64,000 bases of DNA from Scylla paramamosain (taxonomy: Eukaryota > Arthropoda > Malacostraca > Decapoda > Portunidae): NCBI RefSeq assembly GCF_035594125.1, contig NC_087160.1, forward strand, positions 26,576,932 through 26,640,931. The letters run 5' to 3'. Made by a program: the position numbers and the translations under genes. Below, one piece after another: positions 54,330 to 64,000 of this stretch (positions within the stretch are counted from its first letter, which is position 1; each line of letters begins with the position of its first letter). Below the pieces are notes generated by a model, which was not told where the DNA came from, searched no databases, and worked only from the letters and a program-made list of their open reading frames with translations.

Positions 54330-55275
54330 TATTTTGGCTTGAAAACATTCGAGACGTTTTATTAATTTCTGATGAGCCACTATGATTATAATTATTTAAA
54401 GAAAAGCACGGGGTGATCTTTAATTAATCACCTCGTTAGATGATTATTCGTTATACAATTTTTATGTACCAACAATTGTGGGAAAACTTCATTAATGTTA
54501 AAAATATATTTCGGCAACTACATAACTCAGTTAATTTAATCAATCAGATAGATATTCAGCCTGGTATGTGGTTGATTAGCTCGTTCACAGGTGTGCCTGA
54601 CCCTCCATGGTTCGAGCGACCAATAGGCGAACCAGCAAAGAGTTTAAATTTTTACATAGCAATTTTTGCATTAACTTTGCGCGGACATTTTATTTATTTA
54701 TTATTATTATTATTATTTTTTTTTTATTATTATTATTTTTTTTTTTTTTTTTTGAAATGACAGGAAGAAAATCATTTAAATTGTGTGGTGAATCTTTGGA
54801 ATCAACACCAACCTTGTTACCTTCTCACCACACGTGCCTCAGTATTCTGATGGTTGCCTGATGAGTAGGAACCTTGTTGTTGAGTTCTTGTCCTCGTCCA
54901 CGTCTTCAAATGCTGACTGGTGGCTCTTCTTGGTATGGTAAGTGTGGTGTGTGTGTGCTTACCGTCTTTAAAAGTATTGTGCGTGGCTATTTGTCCAGCT
55001 GCGTTTTGCTGTTCTCTCCGATTTGTGTTCACGTATTCACCTGCTCCAGACGCGTAGCTCCTATTACCTCCTATTACGGAAGTGTGGTGTGTGTGCGTAC
55101 ATGGCTTATATTTATGAAGAGGGCTTGTTGTGCATGGATGTTCTACGAAGTTTTCAGTTCCGTCCCGGTGAATTTTATTAGCAGGTGGGTTTGGGTTGTT
55201 CAATGCTTTACTGCACTCACTTGACAGTAGTGCTTAACCTGTCATCCACTTTCATTTAATTTCCATGAGTTATTG

Positions 55276-55277
<2 letters not shown>

Positions 55278-55349
<72 letters not shown>
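55278..55349 (+). repeat. CT tract inside duplication copy B
   Basis: Absent at the matching point of copy A, so gained or lost after duplication. Confidence 0.96.
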
Positions 55350-55352
<3 letters not shown>

Positions 55353-55429
55353 TATATATCCCCCCACCTATTTATTATTTTAATCACCACTCCCTGTCTA
55401 GTAGTAGTACATGTTTCAAGTCTTAACAA

Positions 55430-55459
55430 GCGGCAACCATCATGCCTCATTATTATGGT
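55430..55459 (+). other. Small exon-like block, copy B
   Basis: AGCGGCAACCATCATGCCTCATTATTATG precedes GTAAAG. Compared with copy A it gains one in-frame TAT codon (MPHYY instead of MPHY), an indel that keeps the frame. Confidence 0.3.
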
Positions 55460-55849
55460 AAAGGCTATTTTACCTTGTAAACTCCAGTTGTACTACGTTA
55501 TACAACGTTACCGTATTGCTGAATGTAGTAGGTAGTTCCTTCACGTTAATTGCCATGCTTGAACTTTGCAATATTCTGTTCATGCACTGAGACCTCTTCA
55601 GTTTGTTCAGGTTCTAACCGAATTGGAGAGCGCAGTGGTTGGGTAGTTTACGAAACGACTGTGAAACGGCCCTTGTGTGCAATATTTGTGGTTACAAAAG
55701 TACAGTATATTAAGTTGAATTTAGGTTTGTCAGCCGGCCTTAGTTGTCAGGTAAATTCATTAGTTAGGGAGGAGTACTTTGAATATTGTGGGCTCATTTC
55801 CTCGAATGATTTGACGCATTTGTACTGTACTTGTGCGGTATTTTCTTCT

Positions 55850-55892
55850 CGCCTCTCCCACTTTGAAATACGCCTCTCCCACTTTGAAATAC
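55850..55892 (+). repeat. 21-base tandem duplication in copy B
   Basis: CGCCTCTCCCACTTTGAAATA occurs twice in the second segmental copy; the aligned part of copy A has nothing like it in duplicate. Confidence 0.85.
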
Positions 55893-56232
55893 GATATCAA
55901 AGTTTTTAAATTATAATCCTCAAACACTGATAACAAATCAATGCACGTAGTTAAAACGTGTACGTTTAATGTTTCGCCATTGTCAAGTAGGGGTAATAAA
56001 GAAGCGTGTTTTGTATTGTCATTAGAGGTGAAAGGGTTTAAAGTTTTTCTATCTCACTGGGAAAACGTTCATGATAACCTGACCATTATATCTTCTCTTA
56101 ACCTTGGATGACTACCCAAATTTAGAGCCCATGGTATCTGAGAATATATAGATCCTGTAGTATTAGTGATAACATGCTACTTGCCTCGTTTTGTTCTCCA
56201 CAGGTGACGCAACTTGCTTTTGCTCTTCATAG

Positions 56233-56291
56233 GTGACTTGCGTATGGAGGCGATATTACCGCCCTGAGAGAATGCGACGGGGATGTCCAGA
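56233..56291 (+). other. Small exon-like block, copy B (donor kept)
   Basis: CTCTTCATAG is followed by GTGACTTGCGTATGGAGGCG and the block ends CCAGACG before GTGAGT. An additional acceptor (CTCCACAG at about 56204) lies upstream. The spliced frame reads GDLRMEAILPP and then stops. Confidence 0.3.
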
Positions 56292-56705
56292 CGGTGAGTT
56301 TTTTTTTTTTCACAATTTTCTTCAACCCTTTTTTGGCTTTTGTGGCTTTTCCTTGAGCTTGATTTGTCTATTAGATTAGAGGGTACTTTTCAAAGACAAC
56401 CCTGGCAGCGAAAGGAGTGATGGAACAAGTGATATATACATCTTTTAGTGCTTGCAGTTTTAGTTTGTGCAGTAAAAATCACATACAACACAGGTGTCAA
56501 GTCATTTATCAAGCAGGTGTCAAATTCATTCGGCAGGTATTATTGTCATTAGCAGCGGAAGGGTTAATTAAAACTACCCACCGTTTGTTTCACTCATCTG
56601 AAACATTGATCCCGCCCCTTCTCTTCTCTCCTCTCCTCTGGTCTTGTTCCCTTTCCTCTTCTCCCCCACTGTAGTCATTCATGTCTTGCGTACTTATTCC
56701 ACATA

Positions 56706-56707
<2 letters not shown>

Positions 56708-56778
<71 letters not shown>

Positions 56779-56869
56779 TATTCATGACTTACTATTTTTC
56801 ATGAGCCACTATCCCTTCCCTCTTCTCCCTCATTGTAGTCATTTATGTCTTGCCTACTTGTTCCATATA

Positions 56870-56952
<83 letters not shown>
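56708..56952 (+). repeat. Two CT tracts with a duplicated spacer
   Basis: CT 56709-56774 and 56873-56952, each preceded by a version of TAGTCATT.ATGTCTTGC...CATA.AGTTT. Confidence 0.95.
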
Positions 56953-56955
<3 letters not shown>

Positions 56956-58094
56956 TGATAATATTTTTTTGCCTATCCCCACACCCCCTCTCCTTACTGT
57001 TCTCGCTAAGAATTACGTCTTTCACGATCTTTCTGATGTTGGCAGTGTGTAGAGTCGCTGGTCTAGTATGATTGATGATGTAACAACGACCATTACAAGA
57101 AGTGGGGAAATAAAATTGGTTTAGGTAGTAGTAAACAGTTTATTATTATTATTTATTGTGTACGTTCTGGTAAACCGTTTATTATTATTATTTATTATTA
57201 TTATAATAAAAGTTCTGGTGATCTAAATTTCGTATCGTAAGTGATATATATATGATTGTTTAGCTACATTTACTAAAATAAGGTTTTTTGACTACCTTGT
57301 TTGAATTATGCCCACCACTGCCTCACCGCGCCAAACCATGAAAGCAACCTCTCTCCACCACCGCCGTTGATGCTGATTGATTTGCATAGCGTTTTATGGT
57401 GGTGATGTCGGTAAGGCTGAAACAGATTGAGAGCCAGCCATATTCATAAACTGGAAAAGGTTAGTGAGGCACAAGACTACAGTGACCACTTGACAACTTA
57501 TATTTTTTATAGTAGTCGTCTTCCTCCTGCTCTTGTTTAAGAAAAAAAAATTCTGCCTTCCTGCCCACTTGATGCTGATCATGTAAAGTAGTAAAACCGA
57601 ATGATGGAGCGAAAAGGAGGAAAATTTAATACAATAACAACTCCCTAATAATTATTCACTATGTAACAAAATTTCACTTTTTTGTCCTTGGCCTCAAACC
57701 GTACTTTTCCAGTTATTTTGAATTTTACTTGTCTTACTTCATTATAGTATTGAATTTACATTTTTGCCTTATTTCGTACTTACTACTATTGTTTTGTTTT
57801 TTTTATAAAAGTCAGTTAAAAGACCTTTAGTGCAAAATCTCAATTGCTTATCTAATTGTTTGTTGCAAATAAGTTAAAACAATGAAAGAGAATACAATTT
57901 TTTTTTTTATTAAAGATCATTCTAGTAATATCATTTTTGAACGGACCGGTTCTAGCATAAGAAATTTGCTTACATTTCAGAAATCTTTTTAAATTTCTTC
58001 TATAATAATTATACAATAAATGTGCTTATATTTCAGAAATCTAAACTTTTAGTGTACTGCTTGACAAACAATATAAAGAAGAAAGTAGGGGGGC
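56953..58094. other. No gene seen
   Basis: Small ATT repeats around 57145-57205; otherwise AT-rich unique-looking sequence. Confidence 0.55.
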
Positions 58095-58310
58095 TTGCAG
58101 ATCACCAATCAATTCTGCTTTGGCTGCCCGAGAAGATACATCACAAAAGGTGAAATAACACCAAGAGGCTGCAGTCAGTCTCAAGATGCATTCTGCTGCT
58201 GCATATGTGGTCAATTCATCAAAGCAAGAGCAACAAAGTTCTGGGACATCTGGAAAAATGGTGAAATTTTGATTTTTTGCCACAAAAGCCATGGATGGAT
58301 GGAATAATGA
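58095..58310 (+). mobile_element. Fragment of a repetitive zinc-motif gene family
   Basis: The frame contains SQDAFCCCICGQFIKARATKF, resembling the first Cys-x2-Cys knuckle of a repetitive uncharacterised arthropod gene family that often accompanies transposons. The rest of the domain is absent and the frame ends at 58307. Assignment is by resemblance only. Confidence 0.35.
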
Positions 58311-58799
58311 ACATTTTATTGTTTTGCAGGGAAGTGAAATTACACTAAATGATTTAATGAATGAAATTCTGGTGGGAATATTAGATGAAACTGGAAAGAA
58401 ACACTTGCTTTAAAATTTTTTTTTTTCTTCTGCAGGTGGCGTGCCGCTCGCCGCTCTACCTTGCTATACTGCCCAAAAAAATACCTACTACTACCCGTCA
58501 CCTTTACGTAATAAGACTTTGGGGCCAGTTTGATGTTGGTTTAAAAGCTGCCTTGTGTGTTAAGAGTTCGAAGGACTCCTCAAAAAAGTTTTTTTTTTAA
58601 TAAAAATTTTCTTCTGGAATGGGGCTAGTGTTTCTCTCCGGAGAGTGTTCGAGGTAAATTAAATTCTGGCTTATATAATGTTTCTCTCAAACCCACAAGC
58701 TCTTTTTTTCCCAGCTAGCTCGTTTCAATTCTCCTTTGCTAAGCAGATTATTCCTGGCCACGTTCATGCTGCCAGTCCGGTAGATTTTTTTCAGATCTA

Positions 58800-59045
58800 C
58801 CAAATGCTTAATCTTAAATTAAAATTATTTATCTTGAATCTAAATAATACATTATTAGATTCATTAAATTTAAACTTTATAATAAATATTATAAATATTT
58901 AAAATTTATAAATTAAATTTTATTTACTATAAATTATAAATTAAATTTTTTTATTTAATCTTGAATCTAAATAATACATTAAATATTTAAATAATTAAAT
59001 AATATTTAAATATTATTTAAACTATAAAAAGTTTATAAATACTCC
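58800..59045. other. Extremely AT-rich block
   Basis: Almost only A and T, full of AAATTTATAAATT and TTAAATATTATTTAAA self-complementary runs. CTTGAATCTAAATAATACAT occurs twice (about 58833 and 58961). Non-coding. Confidence 0.85.
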
Positions 59046-59374
59046 CGAGTTTTGCGCCCAACCTAAATTCTTACCATCCTGAGTATCGCACATTATCACC
59101 TCGAGATTTGCGCTGCTTTGACAAGTATCGGTCACATTTACCTACTGTCGCCGTCATGCGTATAGATACAGTAAATCCCACCAAGTCGTAGCACTCTGTG
59201 TGTGTGTGCCTGTGAGAAAAAAAGAACAATCCTAAGGATTGCTAAGTAGAATCGAGACTGATTGAAAATTAAAGTGGTATTACGTATACGAGAGCGAGAC
59301 ACGAAGTGAAAATGACAAAATGAATGAGAGAGAGAGAGAGCGCTTTATCCCAAGATATTACTTTGGCATAGCGA

Positions 59375-59690
59375 AGGCAAATCACTTGCGATTTTTTAAA
59401 GGGTAATAATGTAGCGAATAGCCATCAGATCCTCACTATAAACAGTCTCACTGCCCTTATAAGACGGTTTATAGTGAAGATAACGCTTTCCAAGATCACA
59501 TAGAGAGCGAGCGCAATATCACAAGGTGTTAGTTTGGCACACGGCGCATTGCCATGGTAATAGTGCTCTCTCTCTCATGTGATCTTGACAAGCGAAGGCG
59601 AATCACTTGCGGACCTTTTAATGGGTATAAGAATGTTGAGAATAAACACCAGATTCTCACTATAAACTGTTTCAGGGCAGTCCCACTTTG
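59375..59690. repeat. Direct and inverted repeat cluster
   Basis: The block starting GCGAAGGC.AATCACTTGCG and ending in ACTATAAAC.GT appears at 59378 and 59592 in the same orientation. Between them AAGATCACATAGAGAGC (about 59491) and CTCTCATGTGATCTT (about 59573) are inverted. A MITE-like arrangement is possible. Confidence 0.6.
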
Positions 59691-60027
59691 TTAGATGAGG
59701 GATTTTATTTTTAGTATAAATATATGGGAATATGATACGAACACTATGTTCAACTAATCACCTGCCTCCCTGAAGTAAGGGGCAGGGCCTAAATATCAGT
59801 TTTTGTGCGGGGACCATTGTTGGAACGTATGAACGCCTATTCTATTGGAGAGGTTTTGGTCTCACGTGTAGGGAGTTTTTATAATAGGCAATACTATTAT
59901 GTATTTGATGTTTTATGTATTCCTGAACGCTTTAGTACTGTGAGTGAAAAAACTTAAGGCGTGAAATTTGAAAATTTCTCCAAGACATGTCCATCATGTC
60001 CCGAGTTAACGAAATGCTGCTGCTGTG

Positions 60028-60066
<39 letters not shown>

Positions 60067-61598
60067 CGTTGTCTACCAGAAAGAAACTCTCCGTTTGTAG
60101 ACAAGCATTTACAGCAATTTTTAGGATTACCAGGAAACGAGCTGTGTGTGCAATACAATTTCTACACATGTTCCAGTACTGGATCAACGAGGACGTCACG
60201 AACCTGCCGGAAAAATTACTGGAGAAAAAGCGCAATGTGTTTGAGATCACATCAGCCATCTACAGAGTGACAAGCCACTACGGTCGTGCCAGAAATTCTC
60301 ATAAGAAGTACTTGAAGAGCAACTTGACCATCTCAAAACTTTACAAATCTTATGAAGAATGGACGTCTGCCAATCATCCTGATATCGAAAAGGTGACTCA
60401 GTTATTATCACAAAACATTCACAAAGGAGTTTAACATTGTCTTCCAGCCACTAAGTTATTATCACAAAACATTCACAAAGGAGTTTAACATTGTCTTCCA
60501 GCCACTAAGATCAGATACATAAAGCACAAGATAAATTGACCACTTCCATCAATTCAGCCACCAACGAAACTGACAAACATTTGCAAGATCGACTTAAGCA
60601 CCGCAAGAATAAAGCATCACAGGGACAGGAATTAATGAAGGACAAGAAAAAAGACATACATGATAAAGTTGATGTTATTTCTATAGACCTATAGCAGACT
60701 ATTCCCATTCCCAAACTCTCCGCAAGCTGTGGATGTATAACTTTTGCATTCATAACCTGACGACGAATTAATCAACAATCCTCGTGTTGAGACGAGGTTA
60801 CAGATGGGCGTGGCTCCGTTGAAATCACCAGCTGTCTCAAGAAATGGACTGCAATGGAGTATGATGAGAAGGATTTCGAACATTTAACTGTGTTTGGTTT
60901 TAACTGTGAAGACCAAAACAAAAATACAAACATCGTCCAGAATTATCTTCATGAAGTGCGCAGTGGACGATTAAAGAACAATGAACATATTAATTTTATT
61001 TCATGCCAGGCCACTCCTTCCTGCCATGTGACAGTGCTTTTGGAAGCATTGAAAGAAAATTCATCCGGAAGATTAACATCTACGACTTTGATTCCTACTG
61101 CAATATTATTCAGAATGCAACGTCCTCCTGATATTGAGTAGTGGGGATATGCCAACAAGACTTCTTTGACATAGATGTGTTGAAATAGTTTGTGGTGAAT
61201 TGTAAACCAATCAATGAGCCTGTTTCCTTCATGGAAGTCAGGATGTTTGTCTTCAACCAATCATACAAGGAAGGGTACTTTATTGCGAAGACATACTGGG
61301 ATGCCCCACTCACTCCAGTCAGGTTAATGCCGGCTAGAAGCAGCATCTCCCAGAATCTGTTCGACCTCAGTCTAAAAACACTCCCATAAAAATATGATGT
61401 ACCTATTATCTTGAAAGCTGGAAAGTTGGCAAGCCTTAAAAATATTTGTTAGCTTTCATAGATACAGTAAAATACCCCTACATCAAGGAACTAGTTTTGC
61501 AACAGGAAAGAGAGATTTCTACAAGTTTACCACCTTCACCAAGCAAAGACGACGACACGGAACTGGATGTAGATAACGATTTGTTGGAATTTGATTAA
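60067..61598 (+). pseudogene. Broken transposase-like gene
   Basis: A decayed copy of a repetitive gene family that recurs in arthropod genomes and is probably transposon-encoded. Pieces in order: 60070-60434, basic region with ITRKRAV and then the SHYGRARNSHKKYL motif; 60455-60690, KEFNIVFQPLRSD-type sequence in another frame; around 60718-60770, LWMYNFCIHNLTTN; 60840-61138, SCLKKW followed by FGFNCEDQNKN, where active relatives carry D-N-C-x-x-QNKN; 61196-61386, VNCKPINEPVSFMEVRMFVF...YWDAPLTP; 61455-61598, an acidic C-terminus ending DNDLLEFD. At least four frame changes or stops separate the pieces, and a 54-base tandem duplication (60401-60508) lies inside. Family placement rests on memory of similar proteins, so the superfamily is left unnamed. 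Confidence 0.6.
60401..60508 (+). repeat. Two-copy 54-base tandem duplication
   Basis: The unit beginning GTTATTATCACAAAACATTC occurs at 60401 and again at 60455 with no visible change, inside the broken transposase-like gene. The near identity suggests the duplication is recent. Confidence 0.9.
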
Positions 61599-61857
61599 TA
61601 AGGTGGGTTGATATTTTTATCATCACAAAAAAATCCACAATGAACAAAATAAGCGCAAAATTATACTGATACAGGTAAATCCTTATTTAACTATTGTGGG
61701 TGTTATTAACTAACCTGTTTGCGAATAATGATTACTTTATTATTATTTTACAAATTACTTTTTTTTCCGGAAAGCTGCAGACGATGTACGATCCTGCCAG
61801 AGCAGTACAAATACAAACAACTTGATACACACACACACACACATAGTCGGCTGTTAA

Positions 61858-62241
61858 GTGACTCTGGTTGAACCACTACGAGGATTGGAGATGGTAACGC
61901 ACAAACATCATTATACACTTTTATCTTTGATTATAATACAATTAATAGAAAACTCAAGGTTGTTTCAGTATTCCTACTATGAACCAATTTTATCTGAATT
62001 ATACATTTATTTTGCACTTGACAGCCAGAGTAATGATACGACTTGGCGTGACCTGCAGGATAGTGAGGCGCTGCTTGACATCAGTCCACTTTCAGACTTG
62101 ACAAACAATCTATGTACTGATGATGAATTAGCATCAATGATTGTTCTTCTGAGTGTTGGGGGCAAGACTTCTGTGAGGTTGCTTCTGCCGAGTGTTTTGT
62201 ACTATAAGGATGACAGAATTGAAAGATTCACAACGTGGTGA
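61858..62241 (+). CDS. Open frame of unknown function downstream of the transposase-like gene
   Basis: 127 codons with protein-like composition (LQDSEALLDISPLSDLTNNL, DDELASMIVLLSVGGKTSV) ending at TGA. It follows an AC tract, has no acceptor or clear start context, and resembles nothing I recognise. It could be an exon or a further piece of the broken element upstream. Confidence 0.25.
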   Translation: MTLVEPLRGLEMVTHKHHYTLLSLIIIQLIENSRLFQYSYYEPILSELYIYFALDSQSNDTTWRDLQDSEALLDISPLSDLTNNLCTDDELASMIVLLSVGGKTSVRLLLPSVLYYKDDRIERFTTW

Positions 62242-62363
62242 TAATAAAAAAAAAAAAAAAAACATGAGGATACGTACAACTACAACACTGTCAAGGAGTT
62301 TAAAATGTGTTGTTTCACCAGTAAAATTTATGGCAATAGCAAGAATGACTGAATGAAATGAAT

Positions 62364-62400
62364 AACAATAATAATAATAATAATATTAATAATAATAATA

Positions 62401-62436
<36 letters not shown>

Positions 62437-62452
62437 ATAAAACAACAACAAC

Positions 62453-62505
<53 letters not shown>

Positions 62506-62555
62506 TAATAATATAAAAAAATTAATAAATTGTGGTAATGGTAAAACCATTCTGA

Positions 62556-62613
<58 letters not shown>
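62364..62613 (+). repeat. AAT/ATT inverted tract and GA tract
   Basis: AAT units, then about 12 ATT units, then AAC/AAT again (62364-62512), able to fold back on itself. GA 62558-62613 follows. Confidence 0.95.
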
Positions 62614-62614
<1 letters not shown>

Positions 62615-62789
62615 GAAGGGGAAAGAAATAGGGGAAGATATACGTCTGGCAGCGCCAGAGGGGAATTCCCCCCTGGTTGAGAATCTCTGCCTTATAGGGT
62701 TAGAGAAGTAAAATCCCGGAAGAATTTAAATAAGAAAGAATGAAAATATATGAAATGAGGTGCCCCCATTTCCTAAAGGCAAGAAGTTG

Positions 62790-63275
62790 ATCTCTAACAA
62801 ACATACGGTGTTAAACGGGGATTTGAGGCAAAATATTCATCAAGACGGTGTTTAAAAATCTCTAGGGTGTTGCAGTTTATCCCGTCTCAAGGAAACACAA
62901 TCCATAGATTGATGACACGAAAGAAAAAGTAACTTTGATTCGTGTTGAAGGATTTCCCAACAATTTTACAACCGTTTCCTCCCATGTAATTTGAAAAATC
63001 TATCGTTGAATACTTAATGCAGTCCATATTATTATCAACGCCTTTGATGATTTTAAACACATGTATTAAGTCGCCTCTTGGTATTCTTTGTGTTGATGGG
63101 AAAAGATTCAATTTCTTAAGATGCTCTTCGTATGATTTGTTTCTTAGGCTTGGTATAATTTTTGTTACTCTACGGATACGCTGAACTCGTTCTAAGTTAT
63201 CCGTCTTTCTGGTAATAGGGGCGCCATGCTTGAATGCAATATTCCAAAAGGGGACGGACCAAGAAATTATGTAGA
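62790..63275 (-). mobile_element. LINE 3' fragment, minus strand
   Basis: On the minus strand 63111-62887 encodes FPSTQRIPRGDLIHVFKIIKG...YFFFRVINLWI, matching the RRERGDLI...R..VWN region of the other LINEs. Upstream (to about 63275) a PLLEYCIQAW-like piece is readable. Truncated and without a start. Confidence 0.7.
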
Positions 63276-64000
63276 GTGAGTATCAAAAAGCATTATATTA
63301 TATATCTTATTCTTCAAAATACATTCCTATGGCAACTTAAATGATGTTCTTATCTTCTACTACTCGCTGATTGGTTGTTTGCCTATTGGGCCTGGAAAGG
63401 CAAACGCTCTGCTCGGCACGTATGCTTCTGTTTGTTTTGCGAGCAAAGCGTTTGACGTCGGTATATGTACTCGTACACATTTCAAATTCTCATTATTATT
63501 AATCTTGTGCCTTATGGTTTTTCTGTGCATTTTTTTTTTTTTCTTTTTTGCGTGTGTTCATTTCCATATATGTCTTGCCTTCATTTATTAATTTGTGTCT
63601 TAGATAAGCACACAATTTTCTTCGGATGTCTACAACTGACTTTGAAATACTTTTATGGTTGGTGGCTCCCACTGGCTAAAATTTCAGATTTTACAATAAC
63701 TAATTTCTTAAATTCTGACAAAAGATAAAAATTTCAGATCTCCAGAAATTACTGACAATCTGGCAACACCGATTCATCGTCACCCTCGCCGCACACACGC
63801 ACGCTCGCACACACTTTCTCATTGGGATGGGAATCAAATACAATTGAAAAATGTTCCAGTTTGCAAACAATGTTTCCAAACAATGTTTTCTGGTGTGGAC
63901 AGGCCCTAAGTGTCAGCAGCTGGGATGGGGGGAAGGAGGCGACGTACGGAGTGTAGGACTCCTCTTCCTCCCCACCTCTCCCCAACCTTTTCTCGTCTTT
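63276..64000. other. No gene seen
   Basis: T-rich at 63530-63545. CAAACAATGTTTCCAAACAATGTTT at about 63867 is a short internal duplication. Nothing else recognised. Confidence 0.5.

Larger units (their letters stand above)
52147..56707 (+). repeat. Tandem segmental duplication (copy A 52147-54248, copy B 54326-56707)
   Basis: The two units share a long ordered series of blocks: GAGCCAC.AT..TTATGATTATAAT, ACCAACA.TTGTGG, GGTTCGAGCGACCA, GACTGGTGGCTC.TCTTGGTA, TTTCAAGTCTTAACAAGCGG, TTGGAGAGCGCAGTGGTTGG, CAAGTAGGGGTAATAAAGAA, GATAACCTGACCATTATATC, GGTGACTTGCGTATGGAGG and CATTAGCAGCG. Each unit starts just after a CT tract and ends in one. Copy B has an extra CT tract (55278-55349) and a few indels. 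A short third piece repeats TAGTCATT.ATGTCTTGC at 56838 before another CT tract. Confidence 0.85.

Overview
The window looks like animal nuclear DNA, most likely from a decapod crustacean such as a crab. This is inferred from four things: an intron-rich gene with GT/AG junctions, very many long dinucleotide repeats of AC, AG and AT type, degenerate arthropod-type CCTAA (TTAGG) motifs, and several degraded non-LTR retrotransposon families of kinds I associate with decapod genomes. There are no bacterial features. Species cannot be named from the sequence.

Only one gene can be reconstructed with confidence: a plus-strand kynurenine/alpha-aminoadipate aminotransferase (AADAT/KAT2-type), with ten coding exons between 35607 and 50533. 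The spliced reading frame is continuous, 422 codons plus stop, and keeps the family landmarks: NPTG, the EDDPY motif, the SFSK pyridoxal-phosphate lysine and the SPYMR arginine. Every coding intron is GT...AG, and an AATAAA lies about 140 bases after the stop. An acceptor-like site directly before the start codon suggests a further upstream 5' UTR exon.

Layout. 1-30 kb: no identifiable gene; it holds simple repeats, short tandem minisatellites (97, 93 and 100 base units), a three-copy MITE family, a tRNA-derived SINE, LINE 3' ends and a 390-base TTG tract. 30.8-32.2 kb: a decayed minus-strand LINE with an RNase H domain. 33.1-33.4 kb: CCTAA-rich sequence. 35.6-50.7 kb: the aminotransferase gene. 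Its introns hold a CR1/Jockey-like LINE and a nest of inverted-repeat DNA elements (intron 4), five same-orientation LINE 3' fragments plus a pogo/Tigger fragment (intron 6), and a palindromic Tc1-like element between TA dinucleotides (intron 9). 52.1-56.9 kb: a tandem duplication of about 2.2 kb carrying small exon-like blocks between CT tracts. 58.8-59.05 kb: an extremely AT-rich block. 60.0-61.6 kb: a broken transposase-like gene. 62.8-63.3 kb: a minus-strand LINE fragment.

The most informative non-genic patterns are the head-to-head Tc1 palindrome, the recurrent junction between LINE 3' ends (CTAGGTAAATA) and long CA microsatellites, the nested elements of intron 4, the short MITE family and the exon-bearing tandem duplication. 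No previously undescribed functional system could be demonstrated; these are the best leads. Many long open frames here are translations of simple repeats and are not reported as genes.
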